Origin: Corticium candelabrum
Lineage: Eukaryota; Porifera; Homoscleromorpha; Homosclerophorida; Plakinidae
Assembly (NCBI RefSeq): GCF_963422355.1
Contig: NC_085092.1
Coordinates: 632,001 to 696,000, forward strand
Direction: 5' to 3'
Length of the DNA stretch: 64,000 nucleotides
The notes beneath the pieces are model-generated. The model searched no databases. It was given only the letters and a program-made list of their open reading frames with translations, and was not told the origin of the DNA. The position numbers and the translations under genes were made by a program. This document shows, in pieces, positions 1 through 12,000 of this stretch (position 1 is its first letter; every line of letters begins with the position of its first letter).

Positions 1-2
1 AG

Positions 3-3000
3 AACACTAAAGCATTCCCCGACTGTTTCTTCAGCGTCATGAAGAATGACATACCACAACAGAGACGCAAACGTCATTGCTGTAATAATTCGCACGGACT
101 GTAGACTCAAAAATTTGTTTATACGTAGAGGTTGTCCCCGTTCGTCATACTGATGACAGAAATCCAGTTTGATATCTCGGCTAATGACTTCGTCAGCAGA
201 AATCGTCGTTCCACCAAACACATATCTCTCGACAAGCTGTGATGGGTGGAACATGAGAGACCAGAAGTAGCTTTCTGCCTCACCCAGGCCGACGGTAAGA
301 AGTAAGTGATTGAGACAAGTGATTCGAATGTACTTCTCTAGGTCTGAACTTCCGCGCAAATAAGACAAAGAACGAAACACGGGGCTCGATTGCTGCAGTC
401 CTAACGTTTCCAGATGTTGAGCCGGACTTACCAGAAATTTGAGAACTCTCCTCTCTCCTTCCGACCACTGTAAAATATCCGTTTTATCGAGAACATCTTT
501 TACGCTCGGGGGTTGTGTGTGCTTACCACCGCACACGATGCGGGAGGTCTGAAGCAGAACAAGCATTTTGAGTGTCTGCCGATATTGTCTTTGAACAACA
601 AAATCTGGCGATTCCTCCAGATACTTGGAACACTGCTCACGCAACTTTAAATAATATGTGTTGGGGATATACACGGAAGGCCACTGCATCTCTTTCCACA
701 TAAGCCTGACTTTTGGAAATACTTCCAACGATTCTTTGATGATCAGATCATCATCTACAGCAGGGTTGTAACAGTCGGGAACTTCTCCAAATGCTTGTCT
801 GTCGAGTGCCGGTGCAAGAGCGCGATTCAAAAGATCATGAGAACTAGCGTTAAGCAAACCTATGATTTTTGCCGTTCCCACAGAAGATAACGCATAGTCC
901 AAGAACAGCAACTGATTACCGGTGAGACTATCGAGTGATGAAGCATGTGAGTCAGAAAACGACAACTGACTGCCACTTATACTATCGACTAATGTTTCAT
1001 TACGGCCCCAGCAAAAGAAAACCAGATGCTGCAGAGTATCGTACTTAGCGTTTCCTCCTACTATGTCTTCGTTGTCGTCCACTGATTGGAGAGTTCTGAC
1101 AGCATCTAATATGCAACGATATTGCACTGCTGCCGATTCGATGGATTCCATCAAAGACGCCGATGTAGACGTTGTACGTTCAAACAACACTTTTCTCACG
1201 ATTTCATTCGAAGCAGAAGAAACCGGAATGGCCTTCAAATGATACGCAAAATACGAATCTGCAATTGGCTTCTTCAGACATTCAGAGGAGCGATCCCGCT
1301 CAGGATATCCCATAGGAAAGTAGGCAGTCCCACGATGACATCCTCTGCAAACGGTAGAGCAAGACTCCTCGAGTACTTCTTCCAGCAGCGATCTCCAACT
1401 CACGTTGTCCATATCAATATGCTGTACTAAAGTTACAAACAAGTCGTTGTAATGAAGTTGTTTCAGTTGCACTTTCGATGGAATTCCTTCTCCATTAAAC
1501 ACGTGCAACAACTCTTTAACGTCTTTCAGGACCCTGGCGGCTGCCGATCTAGGAATACTAACTGCCAGCTGTCGGAGTGTCTGAATATATACAGCAGATC
1601 GATCACAGTCATCAAATATGTCAGACGACACAATGACACCTAAGCTGCTAATCACCGAACGAAGGCAAGTAGTTGAAGTTGTCTGTTGGCGGATCAGCCC
1701 AAGAAGACGAGACACGGACGACGATTCCGCAGACAAAGTAAAGACGACGAGAACGCAGGCAGTCGTGAGAGTGTAATACATTGTTAACCAACCGAGATCA
1801 TTACCTCTCAAGCTTTGTGCACTTCTACTACGAAAATAGTTTTGAACTGAAACCAACCAGCTTTGAAGAGACCCGATATCGTCACTGTGTCCCATCCAAA
1901 ATACCATAAATATTTCACATATTTTCCGGTGTAGCGAATCAACCAGTGAAGAGCGAGTCTTTGTTTCAAGTACACTGGAAAGCAAAATATCTTCCTTTCC
2001 TAGTGTTTGTACCGACATTGCTGCTTTGTAGATCATCATCATTTCTTCGCGATGACGCTGCACGGCGGTTTCGATAAAAGTGATTTTGTCCTCGAGTTCA
2101 TCGTTGAACTCGAGTTGCAGCCACTCTGTAACAATGCGCACACTCGATTCACATCCTTCCACCATTACACCGTCAGTACACACAAGCGTAACGACATCCT
2201 CCAAATACGAGTCTCCTATCATAGCTGCCAGTTGGGCTATTATCTGGTAATTCTGAGCGAGAGACAAATCGGTCTCTGCACCCATATCTGAATTCTCATT
2301 TCCAAGAGCCTCTTGAACCTGATGACGAATGTAGGAAAATAGAGGGGTTCTATACACAATTGTATGTGCGTGTAATAGTAACTCTAGAGGTTGGCATTGC
2401 TGGTCGAGCTGCCTTTGAACACCAACGGTCAATAAAAATCGCAAAATGTCAGGAGAGACAGAAAGAGACTGGTCTGCAAGTGATACTTGCATCAAAGTCG
2501 AGAGACCAAAGTCTTCCGATAAGCAAATGAAGACGGTACTGAACACTTCTCTTGTGAACTGTTTCACATGTCCAACTAGAAGGTCAGCAAGACTAAAAAA
2601 CGACCTTTTGCTGAAAACCTGACGAGCACTAGTAATAATCAAGTGAGACATAGCCGACACGTTGCAATTTTTTACTACCTGTTGTTGTATGATTTCTTCA
2701 ATAACTGGATGAGAGGTCAAAACAAGTCTCAAGCAAGACGTCATTGTACCAATGCCATTAGAACGGTTCAGTTGTGTGTAAAAATCTCTTACAACGGCAA
2801 CGAGTCGGTTATACATCAAGTTGACACTCGACTCGTTCATCATACGAATTCTACTGCAGAACCAAAGAATGCTGTCTTGCAGCAGATAAGACCAAACGCT
2901 GTCGTCACAAATAACGTTAGTCATGGCTACAGTGTAATTCGATGACGACTTCTCAGTCGACACATCTTCAGCTGTCTGCGCACATATCGTAGCGATTCCT

Positions 3001-6000
3001 CTAAGAATTCGCTGTGAGACGGCGTCGGTCTGTTGCACAAAGAACGTGTCCCAACCGTTCATGAATCTGGCAGAAATGACTCCAGGTGAGAATATCTGTT
3101 CTCCTGGAAAGTGGAGAATTAATATAAACGAGCGGTTAGAGGACAACGGAAGTGTATTTCTGACACAGTAATCGCCAATAAATTTCGATGACGAAGAACT
3201 CGAATTGCCGAGTGCAAGATGGTCTGCATCGTCGATCAGTTGACATAGTAGTCTGACATCTATGGCAGAGAGCACATCGACTACAATGACTGCAATCATC
3301 TTAGAGTCGTCACACAAGAAAGTTTCCAAAAATTGAGCGATCGCATTTCTTGATTTGAGATCACTAGCAACCGACAGTCGACTAATATTCTCTTGTCCAA
3401 ACAATTCAGCAATATTTTGAGACACATTGCACAAACTTTTATTGCTACGAGAGTACAACAGAAACTTCCTCGTCGAAAGCAAGTCGATTGATGTCTCGCG
3501 ATCACCTTCTACTCGTGATCGGTCGCGTAGAAGTTGAGATACCACAAAAGAAATGTCACAATGTCGGGATGAATCAAAGTACAAGCTCGCCATCAATCTT
3601 CGAAATGATGGCTCGGTCTGCGAAAAATTTAAGACAATCGATTCCGGTGTTGCTAGTTGAAGTAAACGAGATACTACGGCCACTTTGGACCATTCGCTGT
3701 CGTCTCTGACGCGAGTTTGTATAGCTCTCTGCGACTCATACGAACCGACTCGTAACCGAGCCATCTGCTCGGACGACATAAACAAAGAGTTCCAGTTTAG
3801 TCCAGCCAGCACAGTCAAATCAATTGTTGCGGTTCTGTTTAGTCCAACCAGAGACTCTTCACGATAGTAATCGACAAATGCTCTGGCGTAACGTGTCCAA
3901 CTGTCAACGGATGCCGCCACGTGAGACGGAAGACTTCGAAGACGCCAATGTAAAAAATCGCTAGGAGAAAGACGGAATTTCGCAAAGCGGCTAAGAAAGG
4001 GAGCAGGAGTCTTGAGCGCTTCCTGTTCCGTCATAACGACAACGCAATGAAACCGAGCGTTTACCTTGCACGGATACACCGATGCTCCAACCACAATATT
4101 TGCGTAGGCAGCCTCATTTGGACTTAAATGTCTGCATCCACGAAAGCTCTGATTGAGCAACTCGTATAGACTTCCTTCTAATCGCTTACAATTGACAAAA
4201 ACTGCCGTAGTTTCTTCTTCCAAAGCGTAACACAGAGCGTTCAACGTCTTGACCGTCTGTGCTTCAGTGCGATCTTCAGAAAGGTCACTGATTCGAAACA
4301 CCCTGCAGCTGCTGCGATTCAACAAACCATAATGAAAAAGAAGCTGCAACGACGATAAGTCGTCTGTTGCATCAATTATCATTGTAAACCTTGGAGCTAG
4401 TAAATGACCAGTCCATAGTTTGTCTTTGTTTTTCTGCCTTTCTGCCTCTACTTCTTCGAGTATAGTCACAGTGTTTCTATACGGATATGGTGCACGCAAC
4501 GACATCCACCGTTTATCGGTTAGACCCGGAACGATCGCAGTAAAAAACTTTGCGACAAGATTGTCAAAATCAGATGCAGTCAGACCGTTCAAGTTCTCTT
4601 CAAGTGATCGGAGTAACAGTCGCGGATCTATGGTCAGATGTGGACCTGTTGGTTGCTGAGTGAGACAGGAATGGCGATGTAAACATCGAAATACATGAAT
4701 AAAGTCGCGATAATGGAAAGGTTTGCGATTGTCGACCTCTGAATCGAGTATCTCTGACAAACCTCTACATATGCTCCTCAGCAAAGCTTTACTGTCAGGA
4801 CTGAGTGCCACCTTCTCGAGACCCAAACAGCCTACAGCTAAACGATAGTGATCCTCGTCGGTGAGACGTGACCGATAGACGGTGATCATGCGGTTTGCAT
4901 TGGCCGCATCAAAAGGGCGATTCGATGCAGCTACAAACGACACTCTCGGCTCGTCGAGAAAAGGATGGAGACACTTGAGTACCATTTTCTTCTCGTTTGG
5001 CAGACCGCTGTCGTCGAGAAGAACAACACAGCGAGTACAACCGGTATCCTGCATAGAGTCGTACCATTCTTGACGTTTGATGGCTTTGTGAAACGTCAGT
5101 TCAATATGAGACGCTTCGCTAAACTCAGAACAATGATGATAGAATGAATCTAAGGCAGAAAATTGCCTACAGAATTCTCGAGGAGAAACCTTGGGCCCTT
5201 TCAAATTGTTTCTCGCAATCTGAAGACTAAGAGTCTTTGATAATCCGGGGGCTCCGACGATGGCCAATGGCACTCCGGTTTGAACAGCAGCCACGACAGC
5301 GAACACGTTCTCCTTCAGAGCCCGAGTAAGAGCAATGCCTTCGGGAAGATGAAAATGTTGAGGCGTAACGAAAGCGTCGACGTGTCCTTGGACGATATGA
5401 GCTATGGATGGATCATTAAAGTAGTCTGAACCGTAGATTTCATCTCTTGATACGTGTCCGGCCGTCTTCTCAACGGGTAGTCGCCAAACAAATGCCAAAG
5501 CAATGGTAAGGCACAAAGCTTCGTGAAACCTTTTCTCTTTGTTTGGGTCGTTTCTCGTCGTTTCCGCTAAGCCGTAATGATACATAAATGGTAAGAGAGC
5601 AAACACACGTTCTACATCTCTTTGACTGACCGTATTCTTGCCCAGACGCTCGTAGCAAAATCGTATGGCGGTATGAAGCATCTCGGTGAATTTTTCTTGT
5701 AACCCTGACGAAATCAGCTTCGTAGTTTCCTCTTTCTTTCCGGCTTCTTGTTCTGGTTTCTTTGCAGCTAGTAAGTCTTTTTCGAGCTGAATCTTTCTAC
5801 GGATGTAGATTTTAGCATAGTTGATATTAAATTCGCCGTATTTCCAAAGCAAACTATCCATCACATCAGGTAGCTTCATCACGTTGTAGTCTGTCCGTGG
5901 AACTGAAGGGAATGCGGTCTCTCTAATTTCAGTTGAAGGCGCTTTTCTGTAGGGATTGATGGCAGCAACGATAAACAAATTGTCAGGAAGAATCTGTCCT

Positions 6001-9000
6001 CTCATGGCATGATCAACTGTTATCTCTTTGAACACACCCGGACAGCTGGCAGTGTTCACCTCATCAAAAAATACCACAACAGTCCAGTCACTTAATTTCT
6101 GTGCGAGCTCCACAGCATCGGATAGAAAATCGAAAATCTGCAGAGGTTGCAAACCGGGATGAACGAGCAGCTTGAAGAAAAGGGAATGGCGAGGTGAACT
6201 AAGAAACAACCGGAGTAAACGAGAAGATTCTTCCACGTTCAAACGTTTATCATGATTCAGTAATTGAGCCATTGAAGGAGAGATTGGCTTTAGTATGGGG
6301 TAATACTCATAGCAACGTCGAATATAATCAATCATACTTTGAACAACTTTGTCGTACAGATCTTGGTCACTCTGATTTTGTGATGAATTGTTAAGTTTCT
6401 CCGCGATTAGAATCCATACTTCTTCTACCAATCCTTTTTCGTCAAATTTCTCTATGTAGAGGTCTTGACCCATTTCGTACGGCAGGTTGAGCGTACGAGG
6501 AAGCTCTGGTATCACTTCCAGTCTCAGCCAATTGGATACTTGCCGGGTCAACATTAGAGAGTTGGCTTGATCACGACCTTGGTGGGCTTGCCAATTTAAC
6601 AGCTCCGCATACGTTTCCAGCAAGAACGTCTTCCCAACTCCGGTTTCTCCTTCAATGATGAGAGGGACACGAGCACACTTCCTCTGGTGAATAAGAATCA
6701 TCTTGTAACAGTAGTCCTCGGTTAGTACAAAACGCCTCCTATTTAAAATTGCACTGACATCCTTTGACGGAACGCCCAGCATCCATCCAAGATGAGCTTC
6801 TAGTCGCTCTGTTTCCGATTTCGTCCTCAACTGTTTATCGGCATCTCCAGCGATGTCGCCTATCTCAACGGGAAGCATCTGTCCTTTATAAAATGGATAA
6901 AAGGAGACATGGCCTGAGTCAGAAGAAAAATTGAGCAATGGCTTGCATTTTTCGAACAAACACGAGAGATGTGGTGTGCACAGAAAAGCGGCCTCTTTTA
7001 CGAACTGCTTGTAGAGCATTTCAGGAAAACGACGATATATGGGATACCTAACACTTTCAATAAGAACCTTATCTGAGAAAACTGCAAAGCGTTTAGAAAG
7101 CAGCTTGAAAAAAAAAGAGATAACAGTTCTGTTGGTGATGGCATGCCCACTGACTGATGGCAGTTCCTTATCCGCCAGGTATTTCAGTATAACTCGCGCG
7201 TCTTTCTCTGATAATTGTTTCGAATCGCTATTCATTTTTACGAGTAAGTCCCCTGCGTCTGGCAAATCTTTCATAAGTAATCCTGATACTTTGGCAGCTG
7301 TTCTGGAAGACCAGTGAGACAACATGTCGACGCACTCGGCAAGTCGCAGCTCTGCGCTACTGACGTGATACGCAGTATTCTTATCAATTCGCTTTATGTC
7401 GTCTGCCACAAAGTAAACCATTGGGAATCTCTTGACAAGGACATCGTCGCACGACAATTTCCACTCGGTTTCAAATGGAACTTCAATAAATACTTGCCAT
7501 CTACTTTGCTTAGGAAGAGCAAAGAGGCTATGTGATTTGTCGTCTTGTTGTAGAGTACCACATACGAACAAACAAAACATGAATTTGTTGACGAAAGACG
7601 GATCAACTTCTGCAGATATTGCTATAAAGACGACTGCTTCGTCTGGCAGAGTACTAAGCTGCTGCACCATTTTTGAGGTGTCTACAGCCTCGTTTATTGT
7701 CAGCCTCACATTCGCCCAGCCAATGGTTTCTAACTGATTGAGTATGAAATGCGTTTTACCACTACCCGCCGCTCCGGACACGGCTGTCACAGTCGGTGTT
7801 TGCACACCCAACTCAGACTTCAACGCTTTCCACGAATGACGAACTTGTGTAAGGTTGACGGTGACGTCCTCGTGCACTTTCATATCGTACGGATGCAGCT
7901 GTCCGGGTCCAACGTCAACAGATAAGAAATAGACATCGCCGTGAGGGTGACGACGTAGTTGCTGTTGATATAATTCTAACTCTTGCCGTATCTCTAAAGA
8001 TAAACAGTCGACACCGACGAACGCAAACGAAACGCCAGAACATGCTGTTATTCTGCTGCAAAATGATTGAAGTTCGGCACTGGACGTTAGAGGAGAGCAC
8101 CAAAGTAGCTGGTAATGTGAGAGCAGTTTGTGAGATGATGACAATGCCTTTACTAAGAACAACAACACATTGGCACTACACACCCTTTCCCTAGCGAATC
8201 GACAAGAGAAGAAAGTTCCCTTATTGTCTTGAACTGGAATCTTCATTTCGGTCAAAGCACCAATGACAGAAAAAAGCCGCCTTTGCATTTCTTCAGTCAA
8301 GTTATCAGCTGACGTCTCCCCTCTTAGTATTTCGTGTAAAGCAACGACAGCCGCATCTTGTAAGTGTTGCTCTGTCTCTGACGTAATCATACTGGTTATC
8401 GAATAAATGTATGACATAAAGCGTCGAACCTGTGCTGCAGCCGTCTCTGGCTTTGACGGATCAATCTCTTTGCTTCCCATCAGCAGATCCATCATGTGTG
8501 CTACTTCATCTTGCGACAGAACCTTTAGTATGTCACATTTCTTCTGTACGAGCTCTACAGTATTGTTCCACTGCTTTAGTTCATATTGCAGGTCTAGTCT
8601 GAGTGCAGATACCTGTTGCGAAGTGAACTCAATTGTAATAGGTTTTGACTCTCTCTTCTTGGGATGCGACAAGTCGACTAACCGCTGAGCGATATCGGCA
8701 ATTTGCAAGACTTCATGTAACATGGCTACAACACTGCTCAACACGAGCTGGTTGTCGTTTGTTTGTGGTCGATTAGACTCAAAAGCGAGAAGTAGATTGA
8801 ATGTTTCGATCTCTTCACCTTGCAGTGAAACGGACTCGCTCAATTGTTGAGAAGGAATCTTATACATTAACTTGCAGCGCTGACGCCTTTCTACAGACGG
8901 TTGTAACGACAGCTCTAAGACACCTAATCTGGCTAGATAACAAGCCAGCTCAGTTGCATCCTCATGCGCGCTTGTCATTTCTTTGCTAAACATCCTCTGG

Positions 9001-12000
9001 ACTTGCACCATGTTCTCGTTGACCAGTTGAAGAAATTTGGTCGCTTCTCGCCATTCGTAGGTACAACCCTTAGCTGTTTCGATCACATGTTTCAGAGTAG
9101 ACCTGGTCGATCTCAATGGCTCAACACATTCTTTGCAAACGATGACTGCATTGAGGAGATCGCTCTTAAAAGCGTCACCTCTCACCCTCATTGTCATGTT
9201 CTCTTTAATGTGAAGAAAATCAGTGCTTCCCGATTCAGAATGAAAATCGTGATCTCTGAAAAACTTCACAACAGCTGTATATTTGCCTGCTTCTTTCATA
9301 ACATCAATACATTCGCCAGGCAAATCACTGAACAGACGGGCCAACCTTTGGTAAGGTTCTTTGCAAAGAATTTCTTCAAGTGTCAAATACTGTATTGTCT
9401 GCTTTCCTATATCGATCAGAAACGCAAAATCCTCGTCCTTTTCATCCACTACTTCCATCATACCTAAAGTTTCTATTAACTCAGGGATTGACACAATAAG
9501 ACGTGTCATCCTCAAGCTCTCACACAGTCTGACTGTACTTTCTTTAGCTGACTGATAGTACGGGTGAGAACCTAAAATTGTCATTTCGTGTTCAAGCCTA
9601 CTGCGATCACACAGAACGTCTCGGAACTTTTGAGATTGTGGGATTTCAAACAGCTTTATGCTACCATCAAGTAGCTTTTTTATCATGCAGTGCACATCTT
9701 TCAGCCACGCGCATATTGTTTTGTACCAAGTCTCTCCTGAATCGTCGACTTCTGTCACTTTCAAAGGCACAAGGGCTTGACAGAATCCCTCAAACAAACA
9801 TTTTTTCTCCTTCTCAAAGTATTCCAAGTAGCTTCGAGCGTTCATTTTACTGTCAAGCGATTCGTTATAGTCAAGACATTCATAGTAGAGAGGACCAAGA
9901 AGAGATTCTGCTCGATTATCCAGTTGACTGAGTTCTTCAAATGTAGCATCAGATACAACTAGAACCTTGTCGAGGTCATGTACTACATCTTGGACTTTAT
10001 TCCGTTGAAATGGATGCATGAGGAGGATACGAAGAAGGGATCCTAACATTCTCAGATTTTGCCGTATGGTATCAAAGTCTGACAGCTGCTTCCACTGTGG
10101 CTGCGGCAAACCAAACACTCTCAGCAGCTCGTTAATGTCATTCTTTCTATAGAGAAGAGCTTGCAGTCGGCCGAAATTGAAACGGTCTTTTGTGATTATT
10201 TCATAGAGATCATCTACCTCCTCTCTTACACTGCTTAGTAGTTGATCAAACTCTTCCATCCAACTTAGTTCGTGAACAGATGGTTCTTGCGTCTCCATTT
10301 GATGAATAGACTGCATGACACTCAGCAGCTGAGCGCTTGACGGTATATTGACAGTTTTCCCGCCACATCCATTGCGTAAGGCTTTGAACAACTCTTGGTA
10401 TACCGTTGCCGTTATAAAGTTGCTTAGTTCATAGTCCACAGTCAAGGCTGACAAAAGTTTGGGAATAAATTCCGGTGACAGATGTCCCGGAACACTGGCC
10501 CAACTCTCAAGAAGGCCTGCAGCAAACTTGCAGTAACTCGTCCAAGCCTTCACCGGAAGACAATTAGGAGTGCGGGCAACGATATCACTGCAGTGACGGA
10601 AAGCACGCATTGCTTCGGGTACTTCCTGAAGTACATATTCTTCTATGTTGGATTCTTCACTAGAAGACCAAAACGTAAATGAAATACTTTCAAGAGCTGG
10701 TATACACTGAAGGTATTTCTTGGAGTAAGATATAAACTTGAAGACAGTAGCATTGCGACTAGGACTGCTGTTATCTTTCAGTTTCCTGTGCAACAAATCA
10801 AAGATGGACTGCAGGCAATCGTTTAATTCGTACATTAATCCCCATCCTTTGGCTTCATCAAGTAACAGAGCGAATCGCTTACATATTCGCCTATTGTGCG
10901 GTGTGGAGGTAAGTTGTACAATTTTAGTTCCAAAAGTAAGCTGTAAGCAATCTGGAGGTAACTGAAAGCACTGCAACAAGGTAAACTGACAAAATTGATG
11001 GCTCTCCGTTAGGCTTTTGTAACAAGCTAGAATGTCTTCTGATGAGACGCTTGCAGACGGTCTGTTCAAACGTGAGGCAGAAAACACTGCTTTACTGAAA
11101 GCTTTGAGAGACTCTTTGTGACGACGAGTCTCTTCCTTGGCCCAAACCAAATACTTCATTGTGTCAACTACCTTGTGAAATAGCTTAGCAATATCTTGAA
11201 ATGATGACGGTTTTTGAAATAGTTTTTTCACAATTCCTTCGATGTACTTCGCTACACGTTTATCGTCCCAAAAGTGAGTTACAAAAAAAGCAAGCAAAGG
11301 AACCCACACTTGATCAACATCATGGAATACTTCTTTTGATGCCACTCTGCTCCCATATCTGAGCCAAAATTCCTCTGCAATCTGTAACAAGTGTTCCTTG
11401 CTTAGAAGATTGTTTACATAAAAGTCCCGTATATTATGCATGAGATCGTGCACATAATTGTGGTAGCATGCTGTCTCTCTTCTATTGACTATGTCCAACG
11501 CTATCTCGACAAATATTCCACCAGACAACGGAATAACTCCTTGCTCTTGAGACAAAAAGCTACGAAACTCTTTAATAAACGCATCCCGAGGACCAGTCCA
11601 CTTCAGCTGTGAAATTAAAGGTTCCCAATTCAGAGCAGAATTGTGAGTACTGTCTTGTAAGAACACAGAGACAGTAAAGTAAAGACGAGCATATCCAAAA
11701 AACTGTCTTGCTACTTCAGCTGCTAAAGTATAATGTACCTTTTCATCGATTTCTCCAGGTGCAGGTTGGAAATCTCTGCTGTTTATTTCTAGTGCGAACT
11801 CAACAACCGCTTTCTTGACGTATCGGTACATTGTATTCTGGACTGCCTGACTGGTCGACGACAGCAAATCACGAAAATTGCGATACCTGCTTTGATCTAA
11901 GAGATGTGTCACGTCACGCAAGCGCTCTCTCATTGCTACGCCGCATGTATCTAAATGAGCAATTTTCCCGCTCTCTCGAAGTTGGTCGAGTCGAGCTGCG

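Noticed and set aside
8964..9467. A 167-codon plus-strand frame
   Set aside because: It lies antisense to the N-terminal arm of the RNF213-like protein; composition and length fit a chance frame.
1122..11000. Many plus-strand frames of 60-170 codons opposite the RNF213-like gene
   Set aside because: They are antisense shadows of the long minus-strand coding frame and have no domain content.
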